Of a stretch of 64,000 bases of DNA, positions 42,764-50,840 are shown one piece after another. Each line of letters opens with the position of its first letter. Position 1 is the first letter of the stretch. Under the pieces are notes generated by a model. That model was not told the DNA's origin and ran no database searches. It saw only the letters and a list, made by a program, of their open reading frames with translations. The translations under genes were made by a program, and so were the position numbers. The stretch is from Flavobacterium sp. LHD-85 (GTDB lineage: Bacteria; Bacteroidota; Bacteroidia; Flavobacteriales; Flavobacteriaceae): positions 167,159 to 231,158 of the forward strand of contig NZ_JAVFVR010000015.1 of the NCBI RefSeq assembly GCF_030929595.1. Reading direction: 5' to 3'.

Positions 42764-45412
42764 CTATTTATTCATTAGAATTTTAAGAGCTTTTTCAAAA
42801 CTCATAATTTCTCCATGTTTATCTTTAAATATAATCTCCTCGTCTTTTCTGTAATCAATAATTTCATAAATATTTTTGTTGTCGAAATCGTCTAGAGTAT
42901 CATAAAAATCAGCAAAAATATTTGTTGAGGCTTTTTCTTCTTCTTGTAAGCGAACAAACCCCTTTCCTAATACTAAACCTAGTTTATTATAATCCCCAAA
43001 GAAATATTCTTGTAATAAAGGAATAATATTTTTATAAAAGGATTCTATTATTGAATTCTCATTTTTATTGAGTAAGTAAGAATGTCCTATTCTATGATCT
43101 TTGTCTAGTAGTTTTTCAATCCTTAAATTAATCGTTTGAAGTATATCAGAAGCTGAATATCCATAAATACTATTTTGCAAGTCTTTTAAATCGTAAAGAG
43201 GAGGCATTTCTTCAAAACAAAAACGTCTTCGTAAAGCGGTGTCCAGAGCTTCAATACTTCTGTCGGCAGTATTCATTGTCCCAATAATAAATAAATTAGG
43301 AGGTACTGAAAAATATCTTTCTGAATACGGTAGTTTTACAATTATTTCATCATGGCTTAGTCTTTTTTCTGCTTCGATAAGTGTAATTAATTCGCCAAAT
43401 ATTGATGAAACATTTCCTCTGTTAATTTCGTCAATGAATAATCCAAAAGGCGAAGCACCACTAAATTTTTCTCTTCTTTGTTCTTTAGTGTAATTTAAAA
43501 TGCAGTCTGACAAACTTGAAAACCCCGCTAATTTAGCAGCTTCATCGCAACATTTGTAAAAAATACCATCTCTCACAAAATAGCTTAAATCAGAATTTTC
43601 TTGATCCTCTTCATTTAATCTTGGCTTTATTCCCTCTATAAAATCTTCATATGTAAAGGATTGATGAAAAGTTACAAACTCAAAGTTGTTTTTTGTTTCT
43701 CGTTTATTTTTAAAATTTTTAATTTCATTACCTAATTCGCATATATTAGTAATAAGTTCTTTTTTTTCTGGAATTATCTTCCAAAGTGAATTAGAAAATT
43801 TATTAAAAATTAGTGGATCTGTACGTTTTGTATAGTCAACAGTTTTAGACTCCTTTATTGTATGCTGCGAAAGTTGTCCCCATAAAGTTTGGTCAATACT
43901 TTCAGTATTAGAAGCATTAAGTTTTATTTTTATAAATTGATGTTCTTTGATTTGTGGAACTGACATTAATTTATTTTCCACATATAATGTAAGTGCAATA
44001 ACTTGCCACCAAGTTAATTTGCTTATTTTTTCTATTAAAAATTCTTCTTTTGAAATAGCTTTACTGTTCTCAATAAATTGAGAACAAAAATCATGCTTTA
44101 ATTTATGGGTTTTTCCAGTTCCTGGTGGGCCGTAAAGAATTTGATTTAAATTTGCAGACATAATTTTAGTTATATTTGTGCTTGTAATTATATTGTTTTT
44201 TAGCTCAAATTGAGTGTCAAAATAGGGTACAAATAATTTGGTATTTGCTTCTTTTACTTCTCTAGCAGGTATAATTATACATGTAGAATTATCATTGGGT
44301 GTCCACCATTTTTTATCATCATTATAAGGCTCTTCTTTAATTGCTTCCGAAATAATTTCATAGGAGCGTTGTAGCCAGCCATCATCACCAAAATCTTCAT
44401 ATTCACAATAGGTAGCATCGCTCGTTATTCTGCCTATTACTTCTAAATTGCTGTTACCTCTGCACATATAGAAGTAATCTCCTATTTTCATTTCTTTTTC
44501 AAATGTTTCTCCCTGCGTTTGGGAAGAAACTCCTTTTGCTTTGGTTTGACTATGAACTATGATTAAATAGTTGTCGTTAAAGTAAGTAAAGGCCTTATCA
44601 TCAATATCCTTTGGACTCATTGAAACTTTAAAAATAGATTCATTACCATTTAAATCAACTACATTCAATTTAGATTTCCCTTCTTTTTTCTGATAAACAC
44701 GTTTGTTGAATAAGGTGTCATGATATGTAAAGAAAGAGGTGAACTTGAATATTCCATTATCATTAATTTCTTTTTTTATTTTCTCTATCCTTGAAACATT
44801 GTTCGATTTAAGACTTTTACGCTTATAGTTTTTATTTTTCTGAAGTACTTCATCAATTAAAAGTCCTTCTATGCTGATGTTAATGTCTAATTCTTTTGGA
44901 AAGGCAATTAAGCCTTCTTTGGAATTACTTTTGACATTTTGAAAACCAGAATTAACATCTAATATAACAATACGATCATGTTCTTTAAAAGTTTGAGATA
45001 GTGCATTATATTTTTCTTGTGATGATAAGATGTAAAAGTTAATGAAATTTTGTTTTTTTACATCGGCTATAAGCTGATTTAGATCTAACTGTAGAGGGTG
45101 AATGAAAGGCTGAAAGTTAGCCTTAACCCTTGAAATAAGTTCAGGGTATGCGCTATTTAGTCTTAGAAATTGATCATTTTGGCAATTTATTTCCTCAATA
45201 TTTATACATAACAAACTCTTTCCAAAGATAACTTCACTTACTTTTCCTATAAGTAATTTATCATTTGAAATAAAAATTGCGTTATCATTTTCTTTTAGTT
45301 GTCCATATATATTATCCCAGCGATTACTAGCAGGATCTTCCCACAGGATGGTTCCATTTTTAGAATTATATTGGCTTAAAATACTGATTCTTGTAAGTAA
45401 AGTTTTTGTCAT
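42764..45412 (-). CDS. mcrB: McrB-type AAA+ GTPase of a modification-dependent restriction system
   Basis: This 882-residue protein has the McrB C-terminal motor: Walker A YGPPGTGKT (427-435), EFVTFHQSFTYEDFIEGIKPRL (about 578-599), Walker B region LFIDEINRG (658-666), and the MNTADRS signature (713-719) with LRRRF as arginine contacts. The N-terminal 400 residues are long and atypical, and include an EVE-like DNA-reading segment at about 308-395 (KIGDYFYMCRGNSNLEVIGRIT, then W-rich GWLQRSYEI and WWTPN). EVE/PUA domains recognise modified bases, so this may set specificity. It is followed by mcrC with a 1-bp gap. The gene is AT-rich compared with its flanks, consistent with acquired defence DNA. 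Confidence 0.9.
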   Translation of the reverse strand: MTKTLLTRISILSQYNSKNGTILWEDPASNRWDNIYGQLKENDNAIFISNDKLLIGKVSEVIFGKSLLCINIEEINCQNDQFLRLNSAYPELISRVKANFQPFIHPLQLDLNQLIADVKKQNFINFYILSSQEKYNALSQTFKEHDRIVILDVNSGFQNVKSNSKEGLIAFPKELDINISIEGLLIDEVLQKNKNYKRKSLKSNNVSRIEKIKKEINDNGIFKFTSFFTYHDTLFNKRVYQKKEGKSKLNVVDLNGNESIFKVSMSPKDIDDKAFTYFNDNYLIIVHSQTKAKGVSSQTQGETFEKEMKIGDYFYMCRGNSNLEVIGRITSDATYCEYEDFGDDGWLQRSYEIISEAIKEEPYNDDKKWWTPNDNSTCIIIPAREVKEANTKLFVPYFDTQFELKNNIITSTNITKIMSANLNQILYGPPGTGKTHKLKHDFCSQFIENSKAISKEEFLIEKISKLTWWQVIALTLYVENKLMSVPQIKEHQFIKIKLNASNTESIDQTLWGQLSQHTIKESKTVDYTKRTDPLIFNKFSNSLWKIIPEKKELITNICELGNEIKNFKNKRETKNNFEFVTFHQSFTYEDFIEGIKPRLNEEDQENSDLSYFVRDGIFYKCCDEAAKLAGFSSLSDCILNYTKEQRREKFSGASPFGLFIDEINRGNVSSIFGELITLIEAEKRLSHDEIIVKLPYSERYFSVPPNLFIIGTMNTADRSIEALDTALRRRFCFEEMPPLYDLKDLQNSIYGYSASDILQTINLRIEKLLDKDHRIGHSYLLNKNENSIIESFYKNIIPLLQEYFFGDYNKLGLVLGKGFVRLQEEEKASTNIFADFYDTLDDFDNKNIYEIIDYRKDEEIIFKDKHGEIMSFEKALKILMNK

Positions 45413-45487
45413 TATAAAGATAATTGAAATCGATGTTTACTCTTAAAAAAGATAATTGTTTATACAATAATAATCAATTATTAAAGA

Positions 45488-46033
45488 CTATTTAATTTTC
45501 TTTAAAACAGTCAAAAGCTTAGGGATTTTATCAACCTGAGTTTCAGTCCAAAATGTATAATTTAAAATTTTATCATTATCATAGCTATTTAGTTTTATTG
45601 TAATTCTTCTGGTTCTTTCATTAACAAAATAATACATTGTCATTTCCTTAGCTTTGAAAATAAATTCAGAAGATTTGCCTTTAAGTTTTAAGTCAAGGTT
45701 TGGAATAACATTATCTTCTACAAAATTTATAAATTCTTCAATTTCATCAATGCCAATCCAGGCTGTTTTATAAATGTCTGGGTTTTTAATATACATATCT
45801 ATTTGCAAAGCATTTACTTTTGTTCCTGCTTTTAAGTCAATAACTTCAATTGGATAAAAGTTTACCACTTCACCAATTCCAGATTTAAATTCGGCTGTTG
45901 TGTTCCAATCTTTGTTGATTCGAGTAAATTGAGCTTTATCGATAAATTGTCTTGTTGTGGATTCTATATTCTCTTTTTGGGCATATGAAAAAATAGAAAA
46001 TAGAATTAAGCTTATTAAAAGTAGGTTTTTCAT
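45488..46033 (-). CDS. Hypothetical secreted protein
   Basis: This 181-residue protein has a signal peptide (MKNLLLISLILFSIFSYAQ) and then a soluble, strand-rich domain. No known domain is recognised. Conserved-looking stretches are FYPIEVIDLKAGTKVNALQIDMYIKN and YYFVNERTRRITIKLN. It lies on the same strand directly upstream of the mcrBC genes (75-bp gap), but secretion argues against a part in restriction, so the link may be chance. Confidence 0.7.
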   Translation of the reverse strand: MKNLLLISLILFSIFSYAQKENIESTTRQFIDKAQFTRINKDWNTTAEFKSGIGEVVNFYPIEVIDLKAGTKVNALQIDMYIKNPDIYKTAWIGIDEIEEFINFVEDNVIPNLDLKLKGKSSEFIFKAKEMTMYYFVNERTRRITIKLNSYDNDKILNYTFWTETQVDKIPKLLTVLKKIK

Positions 46034-46197
46034 GTGTAAATGTTTTTATGTTGTTTATGCAAAGATTTTTCTTTTGTGGATATTATTTTTATGGAAATCC
46101 GTAAACTGTAATAATAATTTTAGCAATTCTAATAATAATATGAAACAGAATAATGAGTATTTACACGGTATTTTTCCAAACAAAATAAAAAAAACAA

Positions 46198-46229
46198 AAC
46201 CCTCAATCTTCTTTTAAAGACCAAGGATT
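46198..46229 (-). terminator. Candidate terminator, leftward
   Basis: On the minus strand AATCCTTGGT (46229-46220) pairs with ATTGAGGGTT (46207-46198) using G-T wobbles, and is followed by a long U-rich run (TTTGTTTTTTTTATTTTG). It lies 30 bp past the stop of the gene remnant at 46259-46378. Confidence 0.5.
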
Positions 46230-46258
46230 TTAATTTTTTTCAAAAAAGAAACAAACCT

Positions 46259-46378
46259 TTACTCCAAATACCGATAAGGATCTAAAATTTCGGCTAGTTC
46301 ATTGAGCCAATAGAAGCTGTCTCCAAGTTTGGCTGTAGCATCATTCAGAATAACCAACACAAAGTTTTTCCTTAGAAA
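46259..46378 (-). pseudogene. Orphan 3' gene fragment before oxyR
   Basis: The minus strand reads 39 codons to a TAA, with the end DSFYWLNELAEILDPYRYLE. The composition is clearly protein-like (W, Y and charged residues). There is a TAG just upstream, and no start codon, so it is a remnant of a longer gene. The family is not recognised. A terminator-like hairpin follows it. It sits in the 407-bp gap between the secreted hypothetical and oxyR, which otherwise holds no gene. Confidence 0.45.
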
Positions 46379-46440
46379 CTAAAAATAAAAACACAGTAAC
46401 TTAGTACCTTAGCATCTCAGTATCTTAGAAACTACAAAAC

Positions 46441-47409
46441 ATGACCATTCAGCAATTAAAATATATAGTCGCTTTAGACGAAGAACGGCATTTTGCAAGA
46501 GCTGCCGAAGTTTGTATGGTAACGCAGCCCGGACTTACCATTCAGTTAAAAAATCTGGAAGAAGAAATCGGAATTAAGATTTTTGATCGAAATAAAGTGC
46601 CGTTGACACCAACCGTTTTAGGAGTTGAAATTATCAATAAAGCAAAAAAGATACTTCGTGAAGTCGATGAAATTCGTGATTTTGTGATAAACGAAAAAAA
46701 TCTGCTGGAAGGAGAGCTGAAACTTGGCATTATTTCCACTTTATCGCCTTATCTGATTCCGCTGTTTATTCAGGCAATGAAAGAAGTGGCGCCAAAGGTG
46801 CATTTTATAATTAAAGAAGGATATACGGGGCATTTAATGCGTGATCTAGAAACGGGTGCAATTGACGTTGCGATTATGGCTACGCCAACAGGAAACCCGA
46901 ATTTAATTGAACATGTTGTTTTTAAAGAACCGTTTGTTGCCTATTTAAATCAGACGCATCCTATGGCGAATGATGAATTTTACGAAATGCAGCCCGGTGA
47001 TAAAACCGAACTGTTATTACTGCATCACGAATATTGCTACAACGCTCAATTATTAGACATCTGCGGACTAAAAACATCTGATAAAATAAAGGAACAATTT
47101 ACGTACGATATCAATTCGATAGAAACTTTAAAAAATCTAGTTCGAGCCCATTTAGGATTTGCGATTATTCCTAAACTTTCCACCTTAAACGAATCAGGCG
47201 CACTTTTTAAACCTTTCAAAGAACCTGTTCCCATAAGAGAAATAAGTCTGGTAGTTTCTGATTCTTTCTCTAAGAAATTGTTACTGGAGAAAATGAATGA
47301 AGCGATTTGGAACTGCCTTCCCGAATCGCTCAAAAAAGATTTCTCGTATAAGAAAATCCGCTGGAACGATTCGCCTTATTTTATTAAGGAGGTTAGCAAG
47401 TATCGTTAG
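46441..47409 (+). CDS. oxyR: Hydrogen-peroxide-sensing LysR regulator OxyR
   Basis: This 322-residue LysR protein has its HTH in MTIQQLKYIVALDEERHFARAAEVCMVTQPGLTIQLKNLEE. The effector domain carries C199 and C208 in HHEYCYNAQLLDICGL, separated by eight residues as in E. coli OxyR, where these two form the disulfide that senses peroxide. The length and these positions make OxyR a secure call. Likely targets are peroxide-defence genes such as ohr and osmC nearby; catalase is not in the window. It is transcribed alone; the next gene is convergent. Confidence 0.93.
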   Translation: MTIQQLKYIVALDEERHFARAAEVCMVTQPGLTIQLKNLEEEIGIKIFDRNKVPLTPTVLGVEIINKAKKILREVDEIRDFVINEKNLLEGELKLGIISTLSPYLIPLFIQAMKEVAPKVHFIIKEGYTGHLMRDLETGAIDVAIMATPTGNPNLIEHVVFKEPFVAYLNQTHPMANDEFYEMQPGDKTELLLLHHEYCYNAQLLDICGLKTSDKIKEQFTYDINSIETLKNLVRAHLGFAIIPKLSTLNESGALFKPFKEPVPIREISLVVSDSFSKKLLLEKMNEAIWNCLPESLKKDFSYKKIRWNDSPYFIKEVSKYR

Positions 47410-47522
47410 AAATTCCAAAATAAAAATTCCAAATTCCAATTGATTTGGGAGAAATTCCAATACAAAAAATTCCAAATTCCAAGCTATGCAGTAATTGGAA
47501 TTTGGAATTTTTGCTCACAGTT

Positions 47523-47626
47523 TGTCATTTCGAGGAACGAGAAATCTTCGCAAGTAGCTCCGTATAGAATGTCGCCAATCTTTGTAGAGTTTCTTGCGGA
47601 GATTTCTCCTTTCAGTCGAAATGACA
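47523..47626. repeat. TCATTTCGA inverted repeat (family 4)
   Basis: TGTCATTTCGAGGAACGAGAAATCTTCGCAAG at one end and GCGGAGATTTCTCCTTTCAGTCGAAATGACA at the other form long imperfect inverted arms. AATTCCAA-type short repeats precede it (47410-47515). It lies between convergent genes. It resembles MITE-like repeats found in many bacteria. Confidence 0.8.
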
Positions 47627-47674
47627 ATATTGTGGATAGTTTAGAATTCACCATTCATAATTCACCATTCACAA

Positions 47675-48445
47675 TTATTTACTCGCTTCAATAATCACAT
47701 TCGCCACTTTCTCTGGCTGAGAAATAAATACCACGTGGCTACCTTTAATTTCGGTGATTTTTGTGTTAGAGCGTTTGTACATGGCGTACTGAATACTTGG
47801 AACAATACTTTTATCTTCAGTTGCTACGATTCCGTAAGAAGGTTTAGTTCTCCAAGCGGCTTTAGTTATTGGAGTTAAAAAACCTTGCGCATGAAAAGCA
47901 CCTTGCGAAGCATACATAAAATCAGCTTGTTCTTTGCTCAAATCTCCTGCAAAACCAGCGTGAAATTTAGCTTTGTCATAATAGGCAATTCCTTTTTCAT
48001 CTGGAGGCAATACTCCATTTTCTGGAGCAGGAGGAGCAGTTTGCAGCCATTGAACAGAGTTCTCGCCATTATCTGGTTGTAAAGCCGCTACGTAAACCAA
48101 AGCCGCTACTTTTGGGTGATTTCCAGCTTCTGTAATTACGGTTCCTCCCCAAGAATGTCCCACCAAAATAGTTGGTCCGTCTTGTTTGTCTAAAGCTAAG
48201 TTTGTAGCTTGAACGTCATCTTCCAAAGAACTCAACGGATTCTGAACAATGGTTACACTATAGCCTTTTTTAGTCAAAACCTTGTATAAACCTTGCCATC
48301 CAGAACCATCTGCAAAGGCACCGTGAACCAATACGACATTTTTAATTTTTGGAGCTGTTTTTTGTGCATTTACCTGAACTGATGTAAATAATAAACTAAA
48401 GATTATTGCTGCGAATGCTAAATAGCTTTTATATAGTGTTTTCAT
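47675..48445 (-). CDS. Secreted alpha/beta hydrolase
   Basis: This 256-residue enzyme has a signal peptide (FAAIIFSLLFTSVQVNA) and then an alpha/beta-hydrolase fold. The oxyanion region is VVLVHGAFADGSGW, the nucleophile elbow is VGHSWGG (serine), and the C-terminal acid/base region has TEDKSIVPSIQYAM with H in KGSHVVFISQPE. It hydrolyses an ester or related small molecule in the periplasm; the substrate is unknown. The gene stands in an oxidative-stress region near OsmC and is on the same strand as that gene, with a repeat element between them. Confidence 0.9.
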   Translation of the reverse strand: MKTLYKSYLAFAAIIFSLLFTSVQVNAQKTAPKIKNVVLVHGAFADGSGWQGLYKVLTKKGYSVTIVQNPLSSLEDDVQATNLALDKQDGPTILVGHSWGGTVITEAGNHPKVAALVYVAALQPDNGENSVQWLQTAPPAPENGVLPPDEKGIAYYDKAKFHAGFAGDLSKEQADFMYASQGAFHAQGFLTPITKAAWRTKPSYGIVATEDKSIVPSIQYAMYKRSNTKITEIKGSHVVFISQPEKVANVIIEASK

Positions 48446-48536
48446 TTTTATTTTAGATTTTAGATTTTAGATTGTTGATTTTAGATTTTAATAGTTTGTG
48501 TTGTTTTATTTTAAATTCCAATTATCCGTAATCTTT

Positions 48537-48750
48537 GTCATTTCGACGAAGGAGACCCGAGCGATAGCGAACTGGCGAAGCAAATCTTCGCAAGTAACTC
48601 TACAAAGATTAGTGATATTCTTTTTGGAATTTCTGGCGTGTCCTTCGACTCCGCTCAGGAGGACAAAGCTTTGCGTAAAGCTTTGGAATTTGGACCCGAG
48701 CGATAGCGAACTGGCGAAGCAATTCTTCGCAAGAAACTCCACAAAGATTT
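48537..48750. repeat. Family-4 element with a 55-bp internal direct repeat
   Basis: GTCATTTCGACGAAGGAGACCCGAG starts the element. ACCCGAGCGATAGCGAACTGGCGAAGCAA and CTTCGCAAG..CTC.ACAAAGATT recur at 48555-48610 and at 48693-48748, 138 bp apart. Frames running through it are repeat artefacts. It fills most of the 333-bp gap between the hydrolase and osmC. Confidence 0.75.
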
Positions 48751-48778
48751 GGAATTTGGAATTTAAAAGAATTGGAAT

Positions 48779-49195
48779 TTAATTAAGTGTAACTGATAAA
48801 GTAATCTCAGTATTCAGCAATTTAGAAATTGGACAAATTTCTTTTGCTTTTTGAGCGGTTTGCTGAAAGTCTTCTGCAGAAATTCCAGGTACTTTTCCAG
48901 TCAATTCTAACTGAATTAAAGTAATAGTTCCGTCTTCAAAAGTTACTTTAGCCGTTGTATCTAAATCTTCTGGAACAAAACCCGCTTCAGATAATAAAAA
49001 GCTCAACTGCATAGTAAAACATCCAGAATGTGCCGCTGCTATTAATTCTTCAGGATTGGTTCCTACACCTTGCTCAAAACGAGTTTTGAATGATAATTGC
49101 GCATTGTCTAAAGTTGTGCTTTGTGTACTAATGGTTCCTTTTCCTTCCATTCCTGTACCTTTCCAGTTTGCGTTTGCTCTTCTTGTAAATTTCAT
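48779..49195 (-). CDS. osmC: OsmC-family peroxiredoxin
   Basis: This 138-residue thiol peroxidase reduces organic hydroperoxides and peroxide. It shows the family start MKFTRRANANWKGTGMEGKGTIST, the first redox cysteine C59 in AAHSGCFTMQLSF and the second C121 in EICPISKLLNTEI. OsmC differs from Ohr in using a different physiological partner; both are in this region. Likely inducible by envelope or oxidative stress. There is no partner in the same transcript; upstream is a 493-bp gap. Confidence 0.93.
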   Translation of the reverse strand: MKFTRRANANWKGTGMEGKGTISTQSTTLDNAQLSFKTRFEQGVGTNPEELIAAAHSGCFTMQLSFLLSEAGFVPEDLDTTAKVTFEDGTITLIQLELTGKVPGISAEDFQQTAQKAKEICPISKLLNTEITLSVTLN

Positions 49196-49413
49196 GATTT
49201 CTATTTTTTAAGTTATTTTTTAAGATGTTCAAATCATTTCTTTGATTTTGATGAGACAAAGGTATAGGGAAGGTATTTATTAATCAAATTAATAATTTTT
49301 AGTATTTATAAAAATAATTTATAAGTGTTGATTGTGTGTAGGTTAGAACACAAAAGACTTTAAATAATAATTTTTCGAAAACTTCCTTTTGAAAATGAAT
49401 GCCCTAGCCCTGA

Positions 49414-49482
49414 TAGGAGCGGTATCCTTTTGGGGCGGGGTTCGCCACAAAAGATATAGCGGATAGCAGGAAATAGCTCCTA
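49414..49482 (+). ncRNA. Structured hairpin element, possible small RNA or regulatory RNA
   Basis: TAGGAGC (49414) and GCTCCTA (49476) pair perfectly. Inside, TATCCTTTTGGGGCG faces CGCCACAAAAGATA, giving a long stem with few bulges. The sequence (TAGGAGCGGTATCCTTTTG, then AAAGATATAGCGGATAGC) seems familiar to me as a recurrent Flavobacterium element, possibly one of the published Bacteroidota RNA motifs, but I cannot confirm which. It lies in the 493-bp gap between osmC and the split lipoprotein gene; the rest of the gap has no gene. Confidence 0.5.
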
Positions 49483-49688
49483 ATCAATGTCAATGTTTTG
49501 TTTTATCAGACTTATTAAGAAACAGATTTAAAATCTCAGTTCGAGAAAAGAGCGAGCATTTATGTACTTATTTGGTTTCAAATTATAATGTGAAACAAAG
49601 TAAGCTGCTGATTTCTAGTTTTATTTATGTGGTGAATCTAATTTTATACGAAACAATTTTATAAGACGATCGAGAAAATAAGTTTTCA

Positions 49689-50822
49689 ATGAATAATCTA
49701 ACTTTTAAATTTATGAGAAATGCTTTTCTAATACTTGGAGTTTGTTTGAGTGCAGTTTTGTTCTCGTGCAAAAAAGATAAAGATACGGAGCAGTCAAGTT
49801 CTGAAACTGGAAAGTCTGAAACTGCCGACTCTACATTAATAGCAGATCGTGGTTGGCCTCGCGAAGCTGAGAATAACGGGACAAAACTGGTTTATTATCA
49901 GCCTCAGGTAGACGACTGGAAAGATTTTAAAGAAATTACTGCCCGAATAGCTTTTTCGCTGACTCCAAAAGACGGAAAACAGGTTTTGGGTGTGGCTTCA
50001 TTAAAAGCAGAAACTTTGGTAGACAAAGACAACCGAAGCGCTTTTATTAAAAATCTTCAGGTAACCGATATACGTTTTCCTGCTCTGGACAAAAAGAAAG
50101 TGCCAGAAATGGAAAAGCTCTTTAAAGAAACGCTGCCTCAGAGCGGAGATCCTATTTCGGTAGATCGTATTTTGGCAGATTTAAGTCATACCAAAAGTCC
50201 GGCAAAGGGAATTGCGGGTAAAAACGATCCTCCTGCGATTTTTTACAGCACGAATCCGTCGATTTTGCTTATCGTGCAAGGCGAACCAGTTTTGGTGCCT
50301 GTAGAAAAGACGGATATTCAATATGTGGTAAATACCAATTGGGATTTGTTTTTTGATAAAACCACAAAAGATTATTATTTGTTGGTGGAGAATATCTGGC
50401 TGACTTCGAAAAACGTGGTGGACAAATGGACTAAAACAACCAAATTGCCTGCGGGTTTAAGTAATCTGCCTTCGGGACAGAACTTTGACGATGTTAAGAA
50501 AATGATTCCGCCTCCGTCTTCTGGTGGAGCTCCAGAGGTTTTCTACAGTAATAAACCTGCTGAATTGATTGCCATAAACGGAAGTCCAAAATTTGTTAAA
50601 ATTCCAGGAACCAAATTGTTATACATTGACAATACCGAGAATGATATTTTTGCTGATGAAAATAAAGGTCAGTATTATGTACTATTGTCTGGAAGATGGT
50701 TTAAGTCTAAAGAACTAACAGGTCCGTGGAGTTATGCCAGCAATAGTCTTCCTGCTGATTTTGCCAAAATTCCTAAAGATTCTCCGCGTGCGAATGTATT
50801 GTCATCTGTGCCAGGAACGTAG
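49689..50822 (+). CDS. N-terminal part of a repeat-module lipoprotein, ended by in-frame TAG
   Basis: These 377 codons encode a lipoprotein (signal ending ILGVCLSAVLFSC; the start may be ATG 49689 or 49713). After a linker and a first domain come repeated modules of about 80 residues, in the pattern KTDIQYVVNTNWDLFFDKTTKDYYLLVENIWLTSK and then GTKLLYIDNTENDIFADENKGQYYVLLSGRWFKSKELTGPWSY. The TAG at 50820-50822 falls between modules, and translation in the same frame continues at once with EANDAV and a further module. So this is one gene split by a nonsense codon. Function unknown. Confidence 0.8.
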   Translation: MNNLTFKFMRNAFLILGVCLSAVLFSCKKDKDTEQSSSETGKSETADSTLIADRGWPREAENNGTKLVYYQPQVDDWKDFKEITARIAFSLTPKDGKQVLGVASLKAETLVDKDNRSAFIKNLQVTDIRFPALDKKKVPEMEKLFKETLPQSGDPISVDRILADLSHTKSPAKGIAGKNDPPAIFYSTNPSILLIVQGEPVLVPVEKTDIQYVVNTNWDLFFDKTTKDYYLLVENIWLTSKNVVDKWTKTTKLPAGLSNLPSGQNFDDVKKMIPPPSSGGAPEVFYSNKPAELIAINGSPKFVKIPGTKLLYIDNTENDIFADENKGQYYVLLSGRWFKSKELTGPWSYASNSLPADFAKIPKDSPRANVLSSVPGT

Positions 50823-50840
50823 GAAGCGAATGATGCTGTA

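Noticed and set aside
48498..48782. Frames on both strands between hydrolase and osmC
   Set aside because: Both are made by the family-4 inverted repeat and its internal direct repeat.
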